Origin: Hypomesus transpacificus
Lineage: Eukaryota; Chordata; Actinopteri; Osmeriformes; Osmeridae
DNA: 64,000 nt
Reading direction: 5' to 3'
Assembly (NCBI RefSeq): GCF_021917145.1
Contig: NC_061061.1
Location: 11,633,448-11,697,447, forward strand
Shown piece after piece: positions 12,876 to 23,910 of this stretch. The stretch's first letter is position 1, and each line of letters opens with the position of its first letter. Below the pieces are notes generated by a model. The model was not told the DNA's origin, searched no databases, and saw only the letters and a program-made list of their open reading frames with translations. Made by a program: the position numbers and the translations under genes.

Positions 12876-13749
12876 GTTCAAGGGACCAGAGGGCTGTATC
12901 CGGCAGAGGTACAGGACATAAAGGACTGTGCTCATAGTGTACCGGTGGGTACCAACTGACAACTTTGCATAGAGCATGTGCATGCACTGACAACAGAGAT
13001 CATATCAAGGAACTGGAAGACACAGGAAGTAACAGTCACACGATACAGCACGAAGGAAGTGTTATTCTCATGATGCAGGACATCTATCGAAGGGACCAAC
13101 CTTCCATTCTGCCTTTCAACAGTCTGGACAGTGGATGGTTATTGGTTGCTCTTTCTTGGAGGGGTCTGATTGGTTCTCAACCACTCCACCAACAGAACTG
13201 AGAGTGGGTGGAGTCGGGGGACTGCTCTTGCAGAGGCCTGACATCTCACATTGGGAGCAGTTGTGTTGGTAACCAGACCACTGTGGGATAGGCCATAATG
13301 AGGCAGGACATCATTTCTATAATTAGAGGAACCATTGGACAGTGACCAATAAATAGTGTCTCTCCTCGAAATTCTGTCACCATTCAACTACAACTGGATC
13401 AACCTAGCCCAGAGGAAATGCATGAACTGAGGTTTAACTATGGTGCTACATTATGTCTCAAGGACGGACAAAGAGACTGAAATGAGCAGCCTATCATTAA
13501 GGCTCTTTTTATAAACAATTAAAATGTTATATCCCTGTCTGACCCCCATGATCACAGTATTGGCTGTTTTTATTTATTATCTGTAAGGGTGCTGTGTGAA
13601 CAATAATTATTTGTGTTTACCTGATCTTCATTCATTTCAATTTAGGATGTCTGCACCTTTAGGTCTTTTTGTATTGAAACTATGTATTATTTTTGATTAT
13701 ACAGATAATTCATCAGTCATCATCAATGTGGCTGACTACAGAAACTTCC

Positions 13750-13755
13750 AATAAA
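13750..13755 (+). terminator. Candidate adamts16 polyadenylation signal (AATAAA)
   Basis: An AATAAA lies 875 bases after the adamts16 stop. A second, nearer AATAAA is at 13348-13353. Either would define a 3' UTR of about 0.5-0.9 kb. Only cDNA or 3'-end data can say which is used. Confidence 0.45.
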
Positions 13756-13779
13756 ATACATAAATGGCTTGCTAAGTCT

Positions 13780-14700
13780 CCTTAACTATGACCTACTAAT
13801 ATACTGATAACACAATAAGGTAACCTGTAACAGGTTGCACACTGTAAGACAGTCTGTTGTTAAAAATAGTGGCTTTTTTACAAGGTTTATCGAGAGATGT
13901 TTCTTATCATGATAAATTACCATTTCAAATTAAATATGTTAATGTTTAAGCATATAACAGATGACAAAATAAAAACGTGTTTTTAAAATGCATTCTGAAA
14001 GCGATGAAGTGTAATAACCCTGAATGGCCGCTAGATGTCGACCATGACCCCTAAATCGTTCACGGCCCAAAAAAACAACACAGGCTATGAGGAATAGACT
14101 CTTCTTGCCGAGACATCTCATCCTGTTGGTTTCTTATAAAAGATAGTAACTCTAATACTTACATATTAAAGGCTGAAAAGATGCAGCTAGATCTGGTTCA
14201 ACCGTTCAGGGCATCTTACATCTCAATGGTTTTCGGACGTGCACTCAAATGCACCAGCTTGTAATGGCCAGTAGGAGACAGCACTGACTCAGATTTTGTA
14301 CATCTCATGTAGAAAGCAAGGATACACCGGTTAAGAAGGTGCACCATTCTCTGCTAAACTCAACAGTATGTTCGTGATGCATGGTGTTAATTGCTCTCTA
14401 AGGCATAAGAGCTAATAATAAGATTAACACCTTGGAACTGCTTTTTCTATCGTGCGTTTGTTGTGTGGTATGTGTTGGAGAGGTTGACTATTATGGTTTG
14501 CTATGCGCGTGGAATCTTTGACTTATTTTCGTTATATTATGCAGATCACCTAGATATAGATATGTTTCTATATTTATGGTTCAAAGCACCATATGCTGGA
14601 TGGACATCAAACTGGTGGTACGAAACAGAGAACTCTGATTACATCTCGCGATGTTAGGTTCGGACATTTGATTTAGATGTGGGTGGAGTCAAGTTGCAAG
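13780..14700. other. Intergenic spacer between adamts16 and pomgnt2
   Basis: AT-rich DNA with no coding exon, structured RNA or intact mobile element that I can recognise. Short open frames (for example the 64-codon frame at 14463-14657) have no support beyond their length. Confidence 0.5.
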
Positions 14701-14799
14701 TTGAATCGCTCGTTGGCTACATCGAAAATGACAGCTGATTTTCGACCCCTAATATACAAAAATACCGTTTATTTGTGGAGAACTTGATGAATGAATGCG

Positions 14800-15004
14800 G
14801 AGGTGTCTTGTGCAATTGCACCGCATTATGTGCATCTAGACGTTGCAGAGTTTATTTCGAACGCGTCAGAACCCCGGATTCAGGAACGTTCCTGCTCCTT
14901 CTGGAGCTACCGATTCATCCCGGCTAGTTAGCTATCCAGCTAATCAACCGGATTTAGTGAAGAAAGAACACAGTTTTAGCACCATAGCTAACCTTATCCA
15001 CTCG
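14800..15004 (+). promoter_or_regulatory. Probable pomgnt2 promoter and noncoding first exon
   Basis: Within AT-rich surroundings, 14,850-14,950 is locally enriched in CpG and GC (around the string GAACGCGTCAGAACCCCGG). It is followed by a clean splice donor, CTCG|GTAAGC, at 15005. The next exon in the sense direction with matching context is the pomgnt2 exon whose acceptor TTTGTGTCAG ends at 19080. This pairing is inferred from position and splice signals. The transcription start is not resolved. Confidence 0.4.
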
Positions 15005-18000
15005 GTAAGCACAATTTAAATAGCTTTTATCTATTTGTATACCATGTCCCTAGTTCAAGTGTATTGCGAATGCCAGCTGTGGTCAAGCTAGATATGTGAT
15101 GCTGTTACATTTGGAGCTTGGTCCACCAGGTTTGTGTGTGGGGACACTGACAGTGAAATCTTAGTCGAAAAGCATGATAGACGTATCAATAAAATGCCTA
15201 TCATGTTCGTATGTTTTTTTGTTAAGAACACAACTTACAGTAGTCTCTAAAACGAACATGACATATGTCATTAATTGTGTCATCAGATTACTCTCAACTG
15301 GCACTCATTCGACTACTCTTTGACAACATGCAAATTGCAATCAGTTCATTTCAAGAGTTCTGTAACGTTGAGTGTAATTGCAACATTAAAATCACATTGA
15401 CATGAGCACAACAGGTGTGACATATACGATGTGCGATACGCTTATCGATCACAGTGAGCATGCCTGGTAGTATGTGCCTGTCCTAAATGACTCGTCGTCA
15501 ACTGGTACCCATGCCATGGCACCTTGAACAGTTTATTCCCAGCCCAAAGAAGTTTGGGTTACCTCTGAGAGTTTAGGTTAGGCTGCTGATGTTTTAAATC
15601 AATGGATTTAGTTGGTAAGACCTTGGTGACATTGAGTAAAACGATCAACATAAATCTAAATAGTTGAGTTTGATGATCCAATGATTGTGTTTTCTGTTTG
15701 TTTGTTTTTTGGAACCTTGCCTGTTGTCATGTGGCAGTTCTATTCTGCTGTGCTGCAGTGTCCTATTAGGAAGTCCTACCCTCATGAGGTTCAGTGACAT
15801 TGTTCTCCTCCTCCCCCACCCACTTCTCCCCAGCAGAAAGGCTGCATCAGCCCCAGTCCTCTCCTGCCCCACTGGGGAAGGGTGGACTGCACAGCACAGG
15901 TTCCCTTCACAGTGACATACTCTAGGATGTAGACTGCTCTATACTACATCTGCCTGGAGGGTGACACAAGCTTCAGTCTTCCTACTTTGCCTCTTTAGTG
16001 TGAACGCTCGTCATGTATGTCCAATCTGGCATAACGCCATCGGACCAGGGAGAAAGATGTTGACAAACGAGAACCCTACGTGAGAGCAGGTAGCCGATCA
16101 AGAGAAGAGAGGGTTTGAAGGAGGACAGAGGAGAAGGGCATGTCAACTGTCCTCGCGAGTCGTCAGGCTGTCGTTGTCGTTTGCGTCCTGCTTGCGGGTG
16201 ATCTCCAAGGTAACCCTGAGCAGCCGGGGGAGTGTGGTGGAGGACGGGAGAGGGAGAGGGGGCGGGGTAGAGAGAGAAGACTAACTGGCTGTCCAGGAGC
16301 CTCATTAAAATGCATTAGAATCTACAGCCTGCCCATGCTTCTGCACTGGCTCCCCAGCCTCATTCACCCCCACCCTCACCCACACAGAGGGGACAGGGAT
16401 CCACAGAGAAGCAGCCACACCAAACACTTGGGAGTTCACCGCCAGGTTGGGAGACAGGGAGACCTTTTCTGAGAGACAAAGGCTATTACGGTTGTAAAAG
16501 CCTGACACGTGAAACATTTATAAGGCACAGGTTATTCATTCAGGCCAGGGATTAGTTGTCTTCTCAGGCTGTTGTCAGGTAGTTTTCAGTGTTTTTTCCC
16601 CAGCAATGTTGAAAGGCTGTTTGCTCACAGTCTTCTGAGGGAGATATTTGCAGCTGTGATTGTCTGTTATATTATGTATATCCATTCTGTAGGCTATAAC
16701 AAAGTTCTATTAGTGGAATGCGTGTGTCGATATGGCCAAGTTGTCTGGGATGGGAGGCGGGTGGAAGATCCCTGGAGAACAGACTGAAGGCAAACTGAAA
16801 ACAGATTTCAAATGATCCCTTGATTTTTAAGTGTGCGAGCATTCTCAGTGGTGACGGAAGGCAGATATCTTAAAGTCACTATTAACTTGAAATGGAAAGC
16901 ATGAATTTGTATGTTTATATTCCCCTGCTCTTTGACAAGGTAAGAACTACATGCTGGCCTTATTACTTGGAATCTAATACTGCTAATGGTGCATTCATGA
17001 ACTCTCCAAATGCAAAAAACAAGCCTTGGAGAATCCCAGCTCCAGATTCCCCCATGGTGCTGGTGAAAGATGGAGGCTAGCATGTTACCGCCGCCCGCTA
17101 ATCCCAGCGCCAGCCTGACATTTGCAAGCCCTTGGTTTGTTGGCACCGAGGGACCACAGTGGGCATGCTCACACACCCCTGTGGCACAACCCAGGGAGCG
17201 AAGGGGGGGATTAACATCTGCACCACAGCGATGGCAGCGCCCCTGAGACGTCCTTGTGGATGGTAGGGCAATGGCACTCTGGGTTGTTTAGACTCAGTGA
17301 CATTTTTTAGCAGAAAATGGCATTAAGCATTATGGGGCTTTTTTCTCTGTGACGAGTCTGTGTGTGTAATGAAGCCGTATTGTCTCAGTGCTGTCTAATC
17401 GACTCCAAAACGCTGGAATGAGCTGGGTACGTTTACAGGAGCCGAGGGGATTTCTCTGGCCTTATTCTCCTGTTTAGAGTGTCAGCTCTGGTTTTGATCT
17501 TAGGACAATGTTTACCATCCAAATTACTATGATCATTTAACAGCCTCTATAACTGGTTAGGCAAATGATGGTCTGAGGCAGACCAGGGCAAGAGAGATGG
17601 TGAGACGGAGGGTTGGGAGGGTGGCAGAGGGGTTGAGGAACAGGAAGACGTGGGAGAGGGTGATATTCCAGTGCAAAAAGGAAGAGTGATATTGACGGGG
17701 GGGGGGAAATGCGAGGAGAAGAAGACTGTGAACACACAGATAGAGAGAGGAGGAGGAGGAGCAAGGAAGAGAAAAGGGTGAAAGGACAAGGATGGATTGA
17801 GAAAGGGAGGGTGGTGTTGGGGGAATGAAGGCGGAAAAATAAAGGAGGAGCAATCCAGTGGGGGGGGAGAGTGAGAATCAGGAGATAAAGAGAGATACGG
17901 AGCCATTAACCTCCGTCTTTGTTGAGTCTGGCTGTTCCCTCCAGGCCCCTGGCTGGGTTTTGAAGGACGCTGTGTCTCTGACAGCGAGAGAAACCTAGAA

Positions 18001-19080
18001 TCCAGCTCGAGTGTTCCTCTGCCTATTTGCCTGTATGTGTCTGCCTGTCTGTCAGTCTCTCTCTCTGTCTGCCCATCTGTCTGCCTACAGGCCTACTTGT
18101 CTGTCTCTGTCTGCCTGTCATTCACCTCACCTGTCTGTCTGCCTGTCTCTTGTCTTCTTAACTGGTGTGAGTCCTGCTACTGCTGTGGGAGGGTAGTGAC
18201 TCTGAGTGATCCACCCAGGGCTGTTGGAGGAAATCTAGGCTTGAACAGGGAGACGGATGAAGACATTTCTGTGTGCTTGTACCCTATGCATATGCTGTGT
18301 GTAGTGGCTCTACAAACGGCAGCCATGCCGGCCTGCTGGTCAGTGTTCAATTCAAGGGAGAAGGGGATGATTTGCTCTCAATTCAACTATTCAGTCCATG
18401 TGTGTTTTTGAATGGTTTGCTGTTTAGGCAGGAAAAGGTCTATAATAGTACTGCCGTTTACAAAACGGCAGAATAAAACGTATTCTGTGCTGAGATACCT
18501 AAATTAGCCCTCAACAATTGCCTTTGACCTTCAATCAAGTTTTTTTTATCCCAGTCAATATCTTTCCGTAAAGATATATTTATTCCACGCGCAGAACTCT
18601 GTTTTAGCCGGCCGTTACCTTTGGATGAATATCCAGTTTGTCAGCCACATCTGCTTGTCCTCAAGAGTCTCTCTCCACATGACTCACTTGTTCTCTCCAT
18701 ATGCAGATTAGTGGAAAGAAACCTTTTTTTCCCACCCATGTTTTATCTCTCCACAATGTAATTTATTGCCGGTGAGGTGGGGGTTAGGTGGATGCATTTG
18801 GAATGGACCCTGGAAAAGGGAAATCAAACCTCCTGGAGGTGTGCTCTGATAGTCTTGTAGTAATTAGATTACTAACATAATGTTGTAATGTTGCTTTTTA
18901 TAGCCTTGGCTTTTTGACCAGTGTTGATCCCTGGTTGAAGAAGTGTACTGACACTAGTGTTTTCCTTCACCTTTCCTTCAACAACGTTTTCTCCTATACA
19001 TCTCCCTATCTTTGTGTCTGTGTCTAACCTTCCTCTTCTCCATCTCTTCTCCTCTCCTCCATGTATTCTCTTTGTGTCAG
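15005..19080 (+). other. Presumed pomgnt2 5' UTR intron
   Basis: No coding exon was recognised in this 4-kb stretch. It contains a strongly purine-rich plus-strand tract at about 17570-17890 (GA/GGA/GGGGGG mixtures) and a TCTG/CTGT-rich tract at 18040-18150. The short open frames overlapping these tracts reflect composition. Confidence 0.4.
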
Positions 19081-19177
19081 GTGTTTGCTTGCGTGGGCGG
19101 CGTCAGAGCATGCACTTGTGCTCGATAAGCAGCCAGTCGGCGGAGCTGGAGTGATGCGAGCAGTGGCGGGCTGCAGG

Positions 19178-21022
19178 ATGAACATCGCAGCCATTCTGAA
19201 CGGCCTGCTGGTCTCCGTGGTGGCGGCTCTGCTCTGGAAGTACACCCAGCTCAGCGACCACGCCGCTTCCCTGGAGGAGGAGCTCCACCTGACGCAGCAG
19301 TCTCAAGAGCTGTCGCAGGCCCGCATCGACTACCACGCCGCCCTGCTGGCGCTCCAGGAGCACGGCACCCGCATGGTCTGCACGGGCAAGATGCACACCG
19401 ACCGCGTCTGCCGCTTCGACTACCTGTGCTACTGCAGCGAAGCGGAGGAGTTTGTCTTCTTCCACGGCAACTCTTCCGTCATGCTGCCCAACATAGGGCA
19501 ACGACGTTTCCAACCGGCGCTACTGGACCTTTCCTCGGTCGAAGACCACAACACCCAGTACTTCAACTTCTTGGAGCTCCCGGCCGCCGCCCTAAAGTAC
19601 ATGCCCAAGCCCGTGTTTGTGCCCGACGTGGCGCTCATCCTGAACCGCTTCAACCCGGACAATCTCATGCACGTTTTCCACGACGACCTGCTCCCCATCT
19701 TCTACACGATGAGGCAGTACTCGGACCTGGACGACGAGGCGCGTCTCATCTTCATGGAGGGCTGGGGCGAAGGGCCGCACTTTGACCTCTACCGCCTGCT
19801 CAGCAGCAAGCAGCCTCTCCTCAAGGAGCAGTTAAGGAACTTCGGCAAGCTCATGTGCTTCACCAAGTCTTACGTAGGCCTGTCCAAGATGACCACCTGG
19901 TACCAGTACGGCTTCGTCCAACCACAGGGCCCCAAGGCCAACATCCTGATCTCCGGCAACGAGATCCGGCAGTTTGCCTCCCACCTGATGGAGAAGCTCA
20001 ACATCACTACCAAGGAGCAGAACGAAGGGACAAGTCCCGAGGAGAAGGACCAGTACATCGTGGTGTTCAGTCGTTCCCAAACCAGGCTGATCCTCAACGA
20101 GGCCGAGCTGATCCTGGCGTTGGCGCAGGAGTTCCAGATGAGGGTGGTGACGGTCTCCATGGAGGACCAGACCTACCCCAGCATCGTGCGGGTTATCAGC
20201 GGCGCCTCCATGCTCGTCAGCATGCACGGAGCTCAGCTCGTCACCTCGCTCTTCCTCCCCAGAGGGGCGGCTGTGGTGGAGCTCTTCCCCTACGCGGTCA
20301 GCCCTGAGCAGTACACGCCTTACAAGACCTTAGCCACCTTGCCAGGCATGGACCTCCAGTATGTCGCCTGGAGGAACACCATGGAGGAGAACTCCGTGGC
20401 TCACCCAGATAGACCCTGGGATCAGGGGGGCATCGCTCACCTGGACAAGGATGAGCAGGAGCGCATCCTGGCCAGCAGAGAGGTGCCCAGACACCTTTGC
20501 TGCAGAAACCCAGAGTGGCTGTTCCGCATCTATCAGGACACCCGGTTGGACATCCCCTCTCTGCTGGACGTCCTCAGGGAGAGCCTGAAGACCAGGCCCA
20601 ACCTCAAGAAGACCCGGCCTGCCAGCACTGTTCATCCAGGCAGGGTGAGGGAGCCTCAGTGCCAGACCTCAGTCCAGGCTACCAACGAAGCCAAGCTCAC
20701 AGTATCCTGGCAGATCCCTTGGAACCTCAAGTACTTGAAGGTAAAGTGCCAAATATATTCCGCTTTATAATTCCTTCATTGTGTTACAAAATATCACACG
20801 TCTTTTTTTTTTTTAATGTAATTTCAGGTCAGGGAGGTGAAGTATGAGGTATGGATCCAGGAGCAAGGAGAGAACACGTACATGCCTTACATCCTGCCCC
20901 ACCAGAACTACACCTTCTCGGAGAACATCAAGCCCTTCACCACCTACCTGGTGTGGGTGCGCTGCATCTTCAACAAGAACCTCTTGGGACCGTTTACAGA
21001 TGTCCTCATGTGTAGAACATAA
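19178..21022 (+). CDS. pomgnt2: POMGNT2, protein O-linked mannose beta-1,4-GlcNAc transferase 2
   Basis: ER type II membrane glycosyltransferase (GT61) that adds beta-1,4-GlcNAc to O-mannose on alpha-dystroglycan and so directs the core M3 glycan needed for laminin binding. Coding exons 19178-20740 and 20828-21022 give 585 aa, close to the human 580. A short N-terminal anchor ([15 protein letters not shown]) is followed by the catalytic region with [46 protein letters not shown] and HGAQLV (His350), then a C-terminal fibronectin III-like domain from about residue 486 ([25 protein letters not shown]). The start was chosen because MNIAAILNG aligns with the mammalian N-terminus and has A at -3. 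An in-frame ATG at 19154 would add eight residues. The exon also carries 5' UTR from 19081. The 87-bp intron 20741-20827 interrupts the FN3-like part in phase 0. Confidence 0.96.
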
Positions 21023-22370
21023 CCTTTTTAAGCTCTTCAGTTGTGCTGCTAGTACCGCTTGGACTGTCTGAGGTGAACACCGGTGTCATAACTTGTCCCC
21101 AGACATGGTGAGATGGGGAGAATGAAAGAGGTCAAAGAGGCCTGAGGACGTCCAGACCAGGACAGCTGCTGGGCAGAAGTGTCACCTGTGTCTTGGGTCA
21201 GTGCTAGATGACACAGTCATGAGCTCCCCATGGCTGATTCCACTGTGGCACAGGCCAAGAGAATCTTAACAGCAACAGACCGGGACACAGGTAAACATGG
21301 AATGCACAAATGTCGTATGTATTACATGTCTACAGAAGAAAACAATTTGCACATTTACAATTTTTTATGAGTAGTAGAAAACGGAACTTTCTGGTACCTG
21401 TTTGAATGTGCTGTGTGGTATTCTGGGGGTAGTGATTGGCCTTTTAAGCCCATGAGATCTGTGTTTTGTAGGTCATTGTCTTGAGTGAATTGAACCTTTT
21501 AGCCCTTTCATTGGTAAGTTTGACAACATACTAATTTTCTGAATTTCCCAGTAGCAACAACAGCATCAAAAAGTGGTGTAGTCACTCGTCTATGTTGTAG
21601 TTTTGTTGGATTTTGTGTTTTTTGTAGTTTATTGATTGTCTACATTTAATTCTTAACATATTCATGTAAAATGTTTAAGCAATTACAAATACGACTCATG
21701 GCCAGTTATCTGAAGGTTCCAATTGAAGAATAGAATGAATTTAAAAAGTCTCTAAATTAGCTAAAAGTAAATTATTGTGTCCTCTTAAGCTAGGTTTTTA
21801 TTGTTTACAACTTCTAGATTTTACTTCTCGTTTTAGTAAAACACTGAATAGCTGATGTTTCAACGTTGTATGTCAAGTGTGAGGCTAAATGGGGGACAGT
21901 GATATACACAAATGGCTATGCTGCTGTTAAATCAATGAAGGGCACTTGTGTCCATGTTTATCCCCCTCAAAATCTGTGGTCAGCGTTTAGAGCAGATGAG
22001 ACCATTATTGTAGCCTATTCACTGATAAGTTGATAAAATTGTCATATTGTATGTGAATCTATAAACGGGCTAAACTTGCCGTCAACATTTTCAATTTGAT
22101 CATGTGCGGGACTGTCCCTTAAGTCGATGTGTAGAAGTAGACCACTCTACAGCTAATCTCCACAGCTAACGACCCTTCTGCGTAGAGCTGGTAATTGCCT
22201 GCTAATTAAGACAAGCTGAGGATCTGTGCCTCCTCTGGGCTGCCTCAGCCTTGAACTCAAGCTTGCTGCTTGTAGGCCTATGGTTTGGATGGCTCTTATT
22301 CAAGCGTTTGTGCTTATCGCTGCAGTAGTTAAGCATATAACGTGTATCTAGGTGAGCTGGTAAAGTAGAG

Positions 22371-22582
22371 CAGTGGTTCTCAACCATGGTCCTCAAGTAC
22401 CCCCTGTCCTGCACGTTTTAGATGTTTCCCTGTTCCAACACACCTGATTTAAATGAATGGGTCGTTATCTAGTTATGCGGAAGCCTGCTAACGACTATTC
22501 ATTTGAATCAGGTGTGTTGGAACAGGGAAACATAAAATGTGCAGGACAGAGGGTAATTGAGGACCAGGGTTGAGAACCACTG
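22371..22582. mobile_element. hAT MITE with perfect 8-bp target-site duplication
   Basis: A 212-bp near-perfect palindrome begins CAGTGGTTCTCAACC and ends GGTTGAGAACCACTG. The identical 8-mer AAGTAGAG flanks it at 22363-22370 and 22583-22590. The inner arms also pair (TGTTCCAACACACCTGATT with its complement). Terminus and TSD length fit hAT elements of the Charlie type. It lies inside the likely pomgnt2 3' UTR and could fold as a hairpin in that transcript. Confidence 0.9.
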
Positions 22583-23071
22583 AAGTAGAGGATAGTGATT
22601 GGTTTCACAACTCAAAACAAATGTAGTTTTTAAGGTTTGTATTGCATCAAGTGTGCATCACAGTTTACAGATGTGATATGCATTAGCTGATGTCAATAGT
22701 TTTTATCTGTTTTATGCTCAGCCTTCTATTGATATGGTGGCTATTGGCCCGTGGGAGGATAAACAAACTTTTGGCTACTGAGATTAATCTTTACTATTTT
22801 CTCTGTCCTGTGGTCCTTTTCCATCCAGAAATGTTTTCTGAACCTTGTACTGTTTTATTTGTGATATGTTCTCAAATGCAGTTTTTATCAGTGTTTGTAT
22901 TTAAGATTATTTGCAACCATTGTTCAATGTGATGCTGTTTACAGATTTTGTTAATGCTTGTTCATTTTAAAGATATTATATTTGCGAATTGTGTCAAATT
23001 GGACGATTCCATCAATATCACTTTGAAAAAAATGTAGAAACAATTTTGAAGTAATTGAATGAAGAAAACAA

Positions 23072-23077
23072 AATAAA
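23072..23077 (+). terminator. Candidate pomgnt2 polyadenylation signal (AATAAA)
   Basis: An AATAAA about 2.05 kb after the pomgnt2 stop, followed within 30 bases by GT/T-rich sequence (CTTTGGGTCTTTTTTCCTG), which is typical of a cleavage site. It implies a long 3' UTR that includes the hAT MITE. Confidence 0.5.
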
Positions 23078-23732
23078 GACCGTTAACGTACTTTGGGTCT
23101 TTTTTCCTGTCATTGTTCTACACTCGAAGCGCATTCTCATCCATATCGGATACGGCTGCCTTTGACCATATCTCGTATAGCTATTGATTTGGTGTTCTAT
23201 AGCCAATGTAGACCTTAACGAGCAACAATGGGATTCAAGCCCAGTCATCCTGGGTTATTTATTGTTACATCTCAACAAGAATATGGATTTAAGTGTAATG
23301 TGTCCGTTGCCTGACCTTAGATCTAGTAAGCAGGGAAGGACTGGGTTGTTTTTACGTTCTAACTGTGTTTCCACAGAAGGTGAAACTCAAGCTTGTTAGT
23401 ATCACACCGCAGCCTGCCTCCTGCAGCTCCAGTCTATCACGTCTGTGTTAAATCGACGAAGGGTAGCAGAAAACCAGACTTGAAGGATAAACGGTTGTGA
23501 ATGTGTGCTGGAAGGGATGCAAAGACTGCAAATGGTATTACAATGAAAGAGCTCCATTATTGCAACTCGATGACTCAGTGTTGCTTGTGTCAACATAACT
23601 GCACAGTATGAACAGGGCAGCAGTCTACACATGCATTCCAGCTCTATATTGTAGCTTAGGAAGACTATCTCTGCTTTGTCTTTCATTCACAGCCACATGC
23701 ACATGTGCCATGATCCAGACTCACTCAGTGCC

Positions 23733-23910
23733 AGGTCAGATGGCTGAGCGGTGAGGGAGTCTAGTAATCCAAAGGTTGCCGGATCGATACCCCGCCGTGC
23801 CAAATGACGTTGTGTCTTTGGGCAAGGCACTTCACCCTACTTGCCTCGGGGAATGTCCCTGTATTTACTGTAAGTCGCTCTGGATAAGAGTGTCTGCTAA
23901 ATGTAAATGT
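23733..23910 (+). mobile_element. tRNA-Leu-like SINE, copy 1
   Basis: The head GGTCAGATGGCTGAGCGGTG resembles the 5' half of tRNA-Leu with its A box, followed by a B-box-like GGATCGATACC. The body has TTGTGTCTTTGGGCAAGGCAC and the tail GTAAGTCGCTCTGGATAAGA. It shares all these blocks with the copies at 43.7, 50.5 and 58.5 kb. Intergenic, between the convergent pomgnt2 and gask1a genes. Confidence 0.9.

Noticed and set aside
16140..16472. 110-codon frame beginning with a hydrophobic signal-like stretch
   Set aside because: The hydrophobic start is followed by GGRERERGRGRERR low complexity. It has no homology that I recognise and lies in the presumed pomgnt2 5' intron.
19103..20635. Several 60-150-codon frames on both strands over pomgnt2
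   Set aside because: Shadows of a GC-rich coding exon; the true frame is fixed by clear POMGNT2 homology.
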